Below are positions 52,901 to 61,379 of a DNA stretch of 64,000 nt, one piece after another. The notes under the pieces were generated by a model, which was not told the DNA's origin, made no database searches, and worked only from the letters and a program-made list of their open reading frames with translations. How positions within the stretch are numbered: the stretch's first letter is position 1; each line of letters opens with the position of its first letter. The stretch is from assembly GCF_947498345.1 (NCBI RefSeq), contig NZ_CANMJY010000006.1:62001-126000 (forward strand). The letters run 5' to 3'. The DNA comes from an uncultured Winogradskyella sp. (GTDB lineage Bacteria > Bacteroidota > Bacteroidia > Flavobacteriales > Flavobacteriaceae). Position numbers and translations under genes: made by a program.

Positions 52901-53917
52901 TTGAAATTATCTTTAGCTATTCTACTTTTCTTTTGGTTTGTTAAAGGGTTTACTCAGATATCAGACTTTAAGCATATAGATTTCAAAAAAGCAGACAGTA
53001 TAGCGCTTTCCTATCCTAATGAAGATTTAACAAATTTACCTGAACTATCGTTTAAACTTACATCACATTTAAATACGGATGTCGAACGCTTTAGAGCAAT
53101 ATACAGATGGGTATGTGCAAATATTAAAAATGATTACAGTTTATACCTAAAAAACAAACATAAAAGAGAACGGTTTAAGGATGACAGTATAAAGTTTAAG
53201 GCGTGGAATACAGATTTTAGAAAAAGATTATTCAATAAATTATTAAAGAAAAAACAAACCATTTGTACAGGTTACGCTTACCTCGTAAAAGTACTGGCTG
53301 ACTTATCAGATCTAAAATGTGAAATCATACAAGGTTACGGAAGAGTAAGTACAACAGATACTAAAAATCTAACACTACCAAATCACTCCTGGAATGCTAT
53401 AAAACTAAACGGAAGGTGGTACCTCTGCGACCCAACTTGGGCAAGTGGTATACCAAATCCTGCAACAAATCGATTTACTTTTAATTACAATGATGGTTTT
53501 TTTCTAGCTAATCCAAAATTATTTGCAGTTAATCACTTCCCTATAGAGCAGAAATGGTGGCTCTTAGAAGGTGAAAATCCGACTTTTGATGAGTTCCTTA
53601 ACGCACCAGTAATTTATGGGAATGCCTACAAAACACTTGAGCTCCACAATACTCCTAAATACATGCACCATAATTTACAAAGATTTCAAAACCTTAAGCT
53701 CCAATATCAGCTTAAAGCTTCAATTGACCCCAAAGACATTTGGCTGTTAATTGATAATGGGTTTCAGTCTAAAAAAATAAAACCCACATCGGTTAAATTA
53801 GAAAATAAAAGCCTTAACATTGAGCATCAGTTTAACAGAAAAGGTTTCTTTGATGTTCATTTATATATTGAAGAAGATTTAATTTCCACTTACACAATAA
53901 AAGTGGGTAATAACTAA
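52901..53917 (+). CDS. Exported transglutaminase-like protein (TTG start)
   Basis: 338 residues. No in-frame ATG is available upstream before a stop; TTG at 52901 gives MKLSLAILLFFWFVKGFTQ, a proper signal peptide, so I accept it. The transglutaminase-like fold retains the triad: Cys in KQTICTGYAYLVK, His in PNHSWNAIKLNGRWYLCDPTWASG, and Asp in the same block (CDPTW). A C-terminal beta domain follows. The chemistry is probably peptide-bond hydrolysis or transfer in the periplasm; the substrate is unknown. It converges on rluB with a 4-base overlap of the ends. Confidence 0.85.
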   Translation: MKLSLAILLFFWFVKGFTQISDFKHIDFKKADSIALSYPNEDLTNLPELSFKLTSHLNTDVERFRAIYRWVCANIKNDYSLYLKNKHKRERFKDDSIKFKAWNTDFRKRLFNKLLKKKQTICTGYAYLVKVLADLSDLKCEIIQGYGRVSTTDTKNLTLPNHSWNAIKLNGRWYLCDPTWASGIPNPATNRFTFNYNDGFFLANPKLFAVNHFPIEQKWWLLEGENPTFDEFLNAPVIYGNAYKTLELHNTPKYMHHNLQRFQNLKLQYQLKASIDPKDIWLLIDNGFQSKKIKPTSVKLENKSLNIEHQFNRKGFFDVHLYIEEDLISTYTIKVGNN

Positions 53918-54753
53918 AGCATTTTTAAAGTATTCACCTCTTGCTCTGTAAGATGTTTCCAATGTCCTCTCGGAATATCTTTCTTAGTTAAATGACCTAT
54001 GGCAACACAATCAATTTTCACTAAATCATATTTAAACGTATCAAAAATGGTACGCAAAATAGTATTACCAGTGTTTTTAATCTTAACACCTACTTTATTC
54101 TTAGATTCCCCTTCAATATAGCTTATTTCTTCAACTGTAATAAGCTTGCCTTCTACTTTAAAGCCTTCCTGAATTTTTTTGAGATCCTCAAATTTTAAGT
54201 TCTTATCTAGTTCTACTTGGAACAAACGTGCCACACCATTTTTAGAATTGGTAAACTTCTGCACCACCTTATCATCATTAGTAAACAATAATAAGCCTAA
54301 AGAGTTTCTTCCAAGTCGTCCTATAGGTTTTATATTAGCATTGGTTGCATTTGCAACTAAATCCATAACCGTTCTGCCTTTGCCTTCTGCAGTAGTGGTG
54401 GCAAACCCTTTTGGTTTATTTAATAACACATACACCTTTGCCTCTGGAGTAATACGCTGACCATCAAAACGAACCTCATCAGTACGTTTTACTTTATAGC
54501 CCATTTCTGTTATAACTTTACCATTAACAGTAACTAAACCTATTGCAATATTTTCATCAGCTTCTCGACGTGAGCACATGCCAGAATTAGCGACATATTT
54601 ATTTAAGCGAATTTCATCTGATTGAGAAGCCTTTTTAGTTTGCTGCTTCTTTTTAATAGGAGCATCTCCTCTGGTAAACCTTTTAGATTTACCTTTAGCA
54701 TTTTCTCTCCCCGAAGTTTTCCCTTTTCCTCTGCTGTCTTGATTTCTGCTCAT
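53914..54753 (-). CDS. RluB/RsuA-family pseudouridine synthase with altered active site
   Basis: 279 residues from the ATG at 54753 (MSRNQDSRGKGK); a TTG two codons further upstream is less likely. A basic low-complexity N-terminus (about 1-45) is followed by an S4 RNA-binding domain (IRLNKYVANSGMCSRREADENI) and the RsuA/RluB synthase domain. The catalytic motif, normally GRLDxxTxGLLL, reads GRLGRNSLGLLLFTND; the codon is GGA, so the catalytic Asp is Gly. The protein may be inactive or RNA-binding only. Last gene of the minus-strand run and with its own -7 box. Confidence 0.85.
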   Translation of the reverse strand: MSRNQDSRGKGKTSGRENAKGKSKRFTRGDAPIKKKQQTKKASQSDEIRLNKYVANSGMCSRREADENIAIGLVTVNGKVITEMGYKVKRTDEVRFDGQRITPEAKVYVLLNKPKGFATTTAEGKGRTVMDLVANATNANIKPIGRLGRNSLGLLLFTNDDKVVQKFTNSKNGVARLFQVELDKNLKFEDLKKIQEGFKVEGKLITVEEISYIEGESKNKVGVKIKNTGNTILRTIFDTFKYDLVKIDCVAIGHLTKKDIPRGHWKHLTEQEVNTLKML

Positions 54754-54767
54754 ATCCAAATTTTTTG

Positions 54768-54775
54768 CAAAGGTA
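54768..54775 (-). promoter_or_regulatory. Internal -7 promoter element of the RluB-like gene
   Basis: TACCTTTG on the minus strand, perfect TAnnTTTG, 14 bases before the ATG at 54753 and downstream of the nitrilase stop. Confidence 0.45.
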
Positions 54776-54794
54776 TAACAATAGTTAACATTAA

Positions 54795-55742
54795 CTACTT
54801 AATTTCTACAGTAGTTTGTCTTTCGGTATTCACTATAAGTTTTGTTACGTCTGGTCTTGAGTAGTGTCCTACAGGATCAAAGTTTTGACGTTCTTCTAAC
54901 ACACGTTTAAAATCAATAGATTGGATAATTAACCCTTCTTTATTAATCACAGGTTCAACAGTCCATTCTCCATCTGGCCCAGCAATACAACTTCCACCAT
55001 TTGCTAAAGTATCTGGTGCATTTTTAATAATCTCATCTAAATACGGTGTATCTAAAGGAAAATCTGTTTTAGACATTAAACTAGATACTGAAACTACATA
55101 CGAACGTGATTCTCTGGCAATAAATCGGGTAATATCCTTTGTATTATGATCGCTTCCAGGCCAAACTGCTATATGTAAATTCTCTCCTTGACCATATAAA
55201 GCCGTTCTTGGCAATGGCATCCAATTTTCCCAACAGTTAAGTCCTCCAATGGTAAATGCTTTAAGAGGATGTACCCTTAATCCGTTTCCATCTCCTGGTG
55301 CCCATGTTAAGCGCTCATCATAGGTTGGCTGCAATTTTCTATGCACAGACTTAATCTTACCTAGTTCATTTATATAAACCAAAGACGCATAGATGCTATG
55401 CCCACCTCTATCTGTTGGACGCTCCATAATGCCAAGGTAAATAGCGATCTTATTCTGTTTTGCTAACTGGCAAACATTATCCAATTCACCTTTTTCAATA
55501 CATACAGAATTATTAACATAATGAGCATGTAATGTTTTATTTAACTCTGTATTCCACTCCGCACCTCCAGTTAAAGCCAACCAAAAGGGATAGCCAGGTA
55601 ATAAAGCTTCACCAAAAACAATGAGTTCACATTCTTCTTTTGCAGCATCTTTAATTGCCGCTTCTATTTTCTTCAACGTAGCTTCTTTATCTAACCAAAC
55701 TGGTGCAATCTGTGCCATTGCAATTTTTAACGCTGTATTCAT
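54795..55742 (-). CDS. Nitrilase-superfamily carbon-nitrogen hydrolase
   Basis: 315 residues, cytoplasmic. The Glu-Lys-Cys triad is complete: Glu45 (VFGEALLPGYP), Lys136 (VHRKLQPTYDE) and Cys170 (GGLNCWENWMP). The CWENWMP form is that of branch-1 true nitrilases, which turn nitriles into acids plus ammonia, rather than amidases. The natural substrate is unknown. The ATG directly abuts the UbiA gene stop, so it belongs to the mevalonate-associated run. Confidence 0.92.
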   Translation of the reverse strand: MNTALKIAMAQIAPVWLDKEATLKKIEAAIKDAAKEECELIVFGEALLPGYPFWLALTGGAEWNTELNKTLHAHYVNNSVCIEKGELDNVCQLAKQNKIAIYLGIMERPTDRGGHSIYASLVYINELGKIKSVHRKLQPTYDERLTWAPGDGNGLRVHPLKAFTIGGLNCWENWMPLPRTALYGQGENLHIAVWPGSDHNTKDITRFIARESRSYVVSVSSLMSKTDFPLDTPYLDEIIKNAPDTLANGGSCIAGPDGEWTVEPVINKEGLIIQSIDFKRVLEERQNFDPVGHYSRPDVTKLIVNTERQTTVEIK

Positions 55743-56645
55743 TTATATACGATTTAAAACAATTGAGATGTCAATTAATAAAATAGAAAACACACCAGCC
55801 ACAATAATAAACTTAAGAATATTATGAAGCATTAAATAATGTGTTTTCTTATTTGATTTCCAGAGTATCAGTAGAAAAATAATGAGCAACATTACACTTA
55901 AATAAAAGAAATAATACATATGCCCAATTCTAAAGAATAGAATCAAAGTTATTGCTGCCACTACAGTTAAAACTACTAGTATGGTTAGCATCGCTTTAGA
56001 GACTTTTTCCCCATAGACAACAGGAACTGTTCTGTAGTTTAATGCCAAATCCCCTTTAATATTTTCAAGATCTTTTGTAAGCTCTCGCATAGACACTAAT
56101 AAAAACAAGAATATAGCGTGCGCAAATATGACGAGCTCAAAATTTTGATAATATATGAATATGGCAAAAAATGGAGTAACTGTTAAAATCGCCGAAACTA
56201 TATTACCCGTCATTGGTTGTTTCTTTAAACGGTGAGAATAAAACCAAATGGCAAAGATGTATAATGCGAAGAAAATAACTGCTTTAAAAGACACATAACT
56301 TGCAAAAACAACTGCTAAAAAATTCAACACAAAATAGAAAGACAGCTTAGTATTTTGGCTCACCAAACGGTCTAACATCGTTTTTCTGGGTTTGTTGATT
56401 AAATCTTTTTCAGAATCATAAAAATTATTGATAATGTATCCTGCTGCAATCACTGCAGAAGATGCCAGTACCAACATTAATAAATTAAGATCAAAAAGTA
56501 CTGACTTAATGGTTTTGTTTGGTGCAAAAATGTAAATTGATGCTAAGTATTGGGCAATAACTACTACTAAAATGTTATAACCACGTACAACAGAAAATAA
56601 ACTGAAAAATTTTAGAAGAATGTGTTTCTGCCGTCTCGATAACAT
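55743..56645 (-). CDS. UbiA-family prenyltransferase
   Basis: 300 residues with eight or nine hydrophobic helices. The first Asp-rich motif is NNFYDSEKDLINKPRK and the second is KDLENIKGDLALNYRTV, both binding Mg-prenyl diphosphate. Flavobacterial members of this type are often labelled geranylgeranylglycerol-phosphate geranylgeranyltransferase, but the acceptor cannot be read here. The gene is next to mevalonate kinase and decarboxylase genes, which supports an isoprenoid substrate. It starts 54 bases after the kinase stop; that gap contains a copy of a short dispersed repeat. Confidence 0.88.
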   Translation of the reverse strand: MLSRRQKHILLKFFSLFSVVRGYNILVVVIAQYLASIYIFAPNKTIKSVLFDLNLLMLVLASSAVIAAGYIINNFYDSEKDLINKPRKTMLDRLVSQNTKLSFYFVLNFLAVVFASYVSFKAVIFFALYIFAIWFYSHRLKKQPMTGNIVSAILTVTPFFAIFIYYQNFELVIFAHAIFLFLLVSMRELTKDLENIKGDLALNYRTVPVVYGEKVSKAMLTILVVLTVVAAITLILFFRIGHMYYFFYLSVMLLIIFLLILWKSNKKTHYLMLHNILKFIIVAGVFSILLIDISIVLNRI

Positions 56646-56670
56646 GACTCTAATTTAGTTATATAACCTT

Positions 56671-56693
56671 TTCGACTACGCTCAAGATGACAG
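56671..56693. repeat. Short dispersed repeat, intergenic copy
   Basis: TTCGACTACGCTCAAGATGA followed by CAG. It matches the repeat inside the flavoprotein gene at 60079-60100 (TTCGACTTCGCTCAGCAAGA) over the first 14 bases with one difference. GC content is higher than its surroundings. Confidence 0.5.
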
Positions 56694-56699
56694 GCAGAA

Positions 56700-57629
56700 T
56701 TAAAAGGTATAGACTACTTCTAATTTCTGATCTTTCAGAGCTACTTTAGCTCTATCTATATTCTCTGTAAATCCTAGTATATAACCTCCTCCTCCAGAGC
56801 CACAAAGCTTTAAATAGTAATCGTTAGTATCGATACCTTTTTTCCATAGTTCATGGAATTGTTTTGGTATCATAGGCTTAAAGTTATTTAATACTACCTT
56901 AGACAACTGTTTTGTGTTTTTAAATAATGATTTTATATCTCCTTTTAAAAAATCGTCTACACAAGCATCTGTATGCTTTATAAACTGGTCTTTTAGCATG
57001 CTACGAAAACCTTCATTTTTCATGTTTTCCATAAAAATACTAACCATTGGTGCGGTTTCGCCAACAATACCACTATCTAATAAGAACACAGCACCTTTAC
57101 CTTCAGTTTTTTGTGAAGGAATACCTGTTGCTTCAATATGATCTTTAGATTTGATTAAAATCGGAAGGCTCAAATAACTATTCAATGGATCCAAGCCTGA
57201 AGATTTTCCATGAAAGAACGATTCCATTGCAGAGAAAATAGCTTTTAATTTTAAGAGCTTTTCACGTGTTAGATTCTCTAAAACTGTAATCTTATCAGAA
57301 GCATATTTGTCATAAATAGCAGCTACTAATGCGCCACTACTTCCTACTCCATAACCTTGTGGAATAGACGAGTCAAAATACATTCCAGAATTAACATCAT
57401 TTCGTAATGTATCAATATCAAAAGACACCAACTCATTATCTAAACCTTCTAAATACGTTACAAAACGCTTTAGGCTTTCATTAGACTTCACAGCTTCTTC
57501 TGTAGGGTTTTTATCTACTTTAAGTGCTCCATTATAAAAATTATACGGAATAGATAACCCTTTAGAGTCCTTGATAATTCCATATTCACCAAAGAGTAAA
57601 ATTTTAGAGTAAAAAAGAGGTCCTTTCAT
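56700..57629 (-). CDS. GHMP kinase, mevalonate kinase type
   Basis: 309 residues. Family motifs: N-terminal SKILLFGEYGIIKDSKGL, the ATP loop SIPQGYGVGSSGALVAA, and C-terminal KLCGSGGGGYILGF. An invariant-type SSGLDPLNSYL segment is in the middle. Placement between mevalonate diphosphate decarboxylase and a prenyltransferase points to phosphorylation of mevalonate (or phosphomevalonate). It is shorter and more divergent than classical mevalonate kinase, so the exact substrate is by context. Confidence 0.87.
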   Translation of the reverse strand: MKGPLFYSKILLFGEYGIIKDSKGLSIPYNFYNGALKVDKNPTEEAVKSNESLKRFVTYLEGLDNELVSFDIDTLRNDVNSGMYFDSSIPQGYGVGSSGALVAAIYDKYASDKITVLENLTREKLLKLKAIFSAMESFFHGKSSGLDPLNSYLSLPILIKSKDHIEATGIPSQKTEGKGAVFLLDSGIVGETAPMVSIFMENMKNEGFRSMLKDQFIKHTDACVDDFLKGDIKSLFKNTKQLSKVVLNNFKPMIPKQFHELWKKGIDTNDYYLKLCGSGGGGYILGFTENIDRAKVALKDQKLEVVYTF

Positions 57630-57664
57630 TTTAATTTAAGTAGATTACTTTACAAATATACGGA

Positions 57665-58744
57665 TTAATCTTCTATTTGGTTTGCACCAAGTCCTATTTG
57701 ATCGCAAATATAATGCCCATTTTGACAATGACTAACCAATTCATTTTTAATGAATTCTAAAACATTTACCTTCTCGTTCTCAGGATACAACATATGAATA
57801 TTTGCGCCTGCGTCTAGAGTAAAACACGCTTTAGAATTTGTTTCGTTTCTGTAGCTCCATATTTTATTAATTATCTCTAAAGTGTTTGGTTTCATTAAAA
57901 TAAAATAAGGCATGCTGGTCATCATCATAGCATGCAAGGTTAAAGCCTCACTCTCTACAACTTCTATAAACGTGTCTATATCACCTGAGAGTAAACTATT
58001 TTTAAGCTTCGCTAAATTTATATGTGCTTGCTTAAATCGCTCTTTAGCAAAGGGATGGCCATACATTAATTGATGACCAACAGTACTACTCACTTGCTTT
58101 TCTCCTTTATCAACTAGTAAAATTGTGTCTTGATAATTGTTAAAGTTAGCATGTACTTCTCCTTCAAACCTCACTCCATATAAATCTGAACTTACTGTGC
58201 TTTCGTTTTGTCCCCAAACTACAAGTTCCCCTTCAATGCTTCTGCATGCGCTTCCTGATCCTAATCGTGCTAAAAACGAGGCTTTTCTATTGAAATAGTC
58301 ATCAGCATGATCCATATCTAAGTCTTCTTCAATACTCATTAAACATAAGGCTAATGCGCTCATACCAGAAGCCGAAGATGCAATTCCTGAGCTGTGAGGA
58401 AATGTATTACTAGTTTCAATTTTAAAATGGTAATCTCTTAAAAACGGAACATAGGCTTCAATGCGCTCAAAAAACGTTTGAATTTTAGGCTTAAAAGCTT
58501 CATTTTTTTCTCCTTCAAAAAAGACATCAAAACTAAAATCGTTTCCTTCTTTCTTAGTATAAGTCACCTCAGTAATGGTCTTACAATTTGAAAGTGTAAA
58601 ACTTATTGATGGATTTTCTGGAATTTGATTGTCACGCTTTCCCCAATATTTCACCAAAGCAATATTACTTGGTGACGACCATTTTACCTTACCCCTTTCT
58701 ATATGAGGATTATAGGATTTAAGAATAAAATCTTGTTCTGTCAT
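57665..58744 (-). CDS. mvaD: Diphosphomevalonate decarboxylase (MvaD)
   Basis: 359 residues. It makes isopentenyl diphosphate from mevalonate diphosphate with ATP. Motifs: SPSNIALVKYWGKRD near the N-terminus, the phosphate loop FPHSSGIASSASGMSALAL, RLGSGSACRS and the catalytic Asp in FTLDAGANIHML. Length is normal. Marks this organism as using the mevalonate pathway, as Flavobacteriia do. Follows the DUF1697 gene by 6 bases. Confidence 0.95.
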   Translation of the reverse strand: MTEQDFILKSYNPHIERGKVKWSSPSNIALVKYWGKRDNQIPENPSISFTLSNCKTITEVTYTKKEGNDFSFDVFFEGEKNEAFKPKIQTFFERIEAYVPFLRDYHFKIETSNTFPHSSGIASSASGMSALALCLMSIEEDLDMDHADDYFNRKASFLARLGSGSACRSIEGELVVWGQNESTVSSDLYGVRFEGEVHANFNNYQDTILLVDKGEKQVSSTVGHQLMYGHPFAKERFKQAHINLAKLKNSLLSGDIDTFIEVVESEALTLHAMMMTSMPYFILMKPNTLEIINKIWSYRNETNSKACFTLDAGANIHMLYPENEKVNVLEFIKNELVSHCQNGHYICDQIGLGANQIED

Positions 58745-58750
58745 TGATTT

Positions 58751-59284
58751 CTAAATATCAGACAAAGATAAGAGTTTTACCATTGTTTTATAATTTCTCG
58801 AAGTAGCGCTAACATTTAATTTTCGCTCAAAAAAATTAAGATTAAATTTGGCATTACCATACCCATTGGCACAATAAAAATACAGGCAATCGTTTATAAT
58901 TTGATACTCTTCATTGTCATAGCTTTTCTCATAAGCTTCTTTAATCAGGTCTTCTTTTGGATATACAGACAATATAGCAAAGTAGCTATTTACTTTTTTA
59001 GCTTCAGGAAATGGACAATCGTCAAATATTTTTTTTAACTGCGTTCTAGTTCTAACTAAAACGGAAACCTCAAAACCAAAATGATCTAAAATAGATTGTT
59101 TTATTTCGCTTTCAAGTATTTTAGTATCATTACTTAAAGACTGAAAAATGACATTACCAGTTTGTATATAGGTTTTTACATTTTCTAAACCAGATGTAGT
59201 TAACAATGCCCTTAGTTCTGCCATCGGGACTTTTTTATGTCCGCCAACATTAATTCCTCTTAAAAGTGCAATGTAAGTTCTCAT
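58751..59284 (-). CDS. DUF1697-family protein
   Basis: 177 residues, cytoplasmic. The family start RTYIALLRGINVGGHKKVPMAEL and the block VKTYIQTGNVIFQS are both present, with the C-terminal RNYKTMVKLL. Function of the family is unknown. It overlaps the flavoprotein stop by 1 base and precedes mvaD by 6 bases. Confidence 0.93.
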   Translation of the reverse strand: MRTYIALLRGINVGGHKKVPMAELRALLTTSGLENVKTYIQTGNVIFQSLSNDTKILESEIKQSILDHFGFEVSVLVRTRTQLKKIFDDCPFPEAKKVNSYFAILSVYPKEDLIKEAYEKSYDNEEYQIINDCLYFYCANGYGNAKFNLNFFERKLNVSATSRNYKTMVKLLSLSDI

Positions 59285-60540
59285 TATTTTGTAATTGATT
59301 GTGATACTATATATGCTCCTGTCCAGGCATTCTGAAAGTTAAAACCACCTGTGACAGCATCTACATTAATAACTTCTCCTGCAAAAAACATATTTGGGAT
59401 TAATTTACTTTCAAAGGTTTTAAAATTAACTTCTTTTAAGTCTACTCCACCAGCCGTAACAAATTCTTCTTTAAAGGTACTTTTTCCTATTACCTTAAAA
59501 ACAGCTTCTGTTAACTGTTTTGACAAGCTTTCTACCTGTTCATTATTCATATCTGCCCAGCGTATTGTTTCATTAATATCAGCAAATAAAACCAGTTGTT
59601 TCCATAATCGTTTTGGTAAATCGAATTGTGCTGAACCGAAGACTGTTTTTTTTGCAAATTGGTATTTAAAAGCTTTAAGTTGATCTATACACAATTTAAA
59701 ATCTTGTTGAATAAAATTAATCGCTATTTTAAAATTATAGTTGAGTTTAGCTAATTTAACGGCACCAAAAGCTGAAAGTTTTAAAATCGCTGGTGCACTC
59801 ATGCCAACATGTGTAATTAACAATGGTCCTTCGGAAACTAAATCTGTTCCTAAGACTTTAACCTCAACATTTTTAGCCACCAGACCTGGAATACTCTTTA
59901 TACGTTTATCTTTAATATCAAAGGTGAAAAGTGATGGAACTGGCGGCACAATTGCATGTCCCAAACCCGCAAGTAATTTCCATATTTTTGGGTTGCTGCC
60001 TGTTGCTATAACAACTTTATTACACTCAAAAGTTTCTTGAGAAGTTTCTATTTTGAATTGCTTATTAAGTTGTGGTGCTTCGACTTCGCTCAGCAAGACA
60101 TCATCATTATTCTGATAAATAGATTTTACCGAATGATTATAAAGCACTTTTACATTATGTCTTTTAGTTTCTTTCAAAAAGCAGTTTATAATAGTTTGAG
60201 ACGTATTAGAAACTGGAAACATCCTTCCGTCTTCTTCTATCTTCAACGCTACGCCACGTTCTTCAAACCATGCGATAGTATCTCCTGTCATAAATGTATG
60301 AAATGGCCCTAAAAGCTCTTTTTCGCCTCTTGGATAATTTTGCACTAATTCTGAAGGAATAAACTCAGCATGAGTAACATTACATCGGCCACCTCCCGAG
60401 ATTTTAACTTTCTGAAGTCCTTCTTTACCACGTTCTAGAATAGCTACTGATAAGTTAGGATGCTGTTCGGCAATATTGATAGCTGCGAAAAAACCTGCCG
60501 CTCCGCCTCCAATAATTATAATATCTTTACGTTGACTCAA
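59284..60540 (-). CDS. BaiN/HI0933-family NAD(P)/FAD-dependent oxidoreductase
   Basis: 418 residues. FAD-binding start DIIIIGGGAAGFFAAINIAE, then the family motif KVKISGGGRCNVTHAEF; later VVIATGS, and C-terminal TAGGVDLKEVNF and FFAGEVINVDAVTGGFNFQ. The reductase's physiological substrate is unknown. At about residues 147-157 the sequence LLSEVEAPQ is encoded by a copy of a short dispersed repeat (60079-60100), which may have inserted in frame. First gene of the minus-strand mevalonate run. Confidence 0.92.
   Translation of the reverse strand: MSQRKDIIIIGGGAAGFFAAINIAEQHPNLSVAILERGKEGLQKVKISGGGRCNVTHAEFIPSELVQNYPRGEKELLGPFHTFMTGDTIAWFEERGVALKIEEDGRMFPVSNTSQTIINCFLKETKRHNVKVLYNHSVKSIYQNNDDVLLSEVEAPQLNKQFKIETSQETFECNKVVIATGSNPKIWKLLAGLGHAIVPPVPSLFTFDIKDKRIKSIPGLVAKNVEVKVLGTDLVSEGPLLITHVGMSAPAILKLSAFGAVKLAKLNYNFKIAINFIQQDFKLCIDQLKAFKYQFAKKTVFGSAQFDLPKRLWKQLVLFADINETIRWADMNNEQVESLSKQLTEAVFKVIGKSTFKEEFVTAGGVDLKEVNFKTFESKLIPNMFFAGEVINVDAVTGGFNFQNAWTGAYIVSQSITK
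60079..60100. repeat. Short dispersed repeat, copy inside the flavoprotein gene
   Basis: TTCGACTTCGCTCAGCAAGA followed by CA, similar to the intergenic copy at 56671. On the coding strand it reads in frame as part of LLSEVEA. Confidence 0.45.
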
Positions 60541-60569
60541 TTTAACAATTATGAAATCATAAAATTACA

Positions 60570-61379
60570 ATGATAAAGTTCAAAAGACTAATATTTATTT
60601 TGCTTATTACTTCAGCTTGTCAATCCACAGGCAAATTGCAATTTGAAGGCGACATTAGTAATAGCCTTGATGAGGTATCAGCCGCAGAGATCATTAACGG
60701 TTCTGATTTAATATGGACCATTCAAGATTCTGGGAATAACAGCAATTTATATGCCTTAAATACTAAAGGAAAAATTGTTAAAGATATTACCATAACCAAT
60801 GCAAGCAATATAGATTGGGAGGATTTAACATCTGATGAAGATGGTAATATTTACATTGGTGATTTTGGAAATAATAATGAAAAACGAAAGATCTTTAGAA
60901 TATTAAAAATTAAGCATCAGAATTTAAATCACGGGAGTACTAAAGCAGAGATCATTGAATTTACCTTACCTAAAAAACAAGATTCTAAAGACTTTGAAGC
61001 CTTCTTTATTTTTAAAAATTCATTTTACCTTTTTAGTAAAGAAACCAAAAAGTTTGTTGTTTTAAAAGTACCTAATAAAATTGGTAGGCATGAAGCTATT
61101 ATAAGGTCTGATTACAATTTAGATGGTAAAAAGAATAAAATTACTTCTGCTGATATAAGTGACGATGGCAAAACTATTGTTCTTCTCAACCATGACAAAA
61201 TCTGGAAACTAAGTAATTTTGAATATGATGATTTCTTTTCTGGAGACATCGAAGCACTTCCCTTTGAACACGACTCTCAAAAAGAAGGTATTGGTTTTAA
61301 AACCAACTCTACTGTAATACTTTCGGACGAACGCAATGGAGCTTTGGGCGGTAATCTTTATAGTTTTAATATTAACTAA
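60570..61379 (+). CDS. Hypothetical lipoprotein, beta-propeller-like
   Basis: 269 residues. Lipobox LLITSAC (Cys16). The mature part has repeated strand patterns with Asp/Gly turns (LIWTIQDSGNNSNLYAL, SDEDGNIYIGDFGNNN, SADISDDGKTIVLLNHDKIW), suggesting a beta-propeller of the SMP-30/NHL-like kind, but no catalytic residues are identifiable. It is divergent from the flavoprotein gene. Its stop overlaps the end of the large convergent gene by 4 bases. Confidence 0.8.
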   Translation: MIKFKRLIFILLITSACQSTGKLQFEGDISNSLDEVSAAEIINGSDLIWTIQDSGNNSNLYALNTKGKIVKDITITNASNIDWEDLTSDEDGNIYIGDFGNNNEKRKIFRILKIKHQNLNHGSTKAEIIEFTLPKKQDSKDFEAFFIFKNSFYLFSKETKKFVVLKVPNKIGRHEAIIRSDYNLDGKKNKITSADISDDGKTIVLLNHDKIWKLSNFEYDDFFSGDIEALPFEHDSQKEGIGFKTNSTVILSDERNGALGGNLYSFNIN

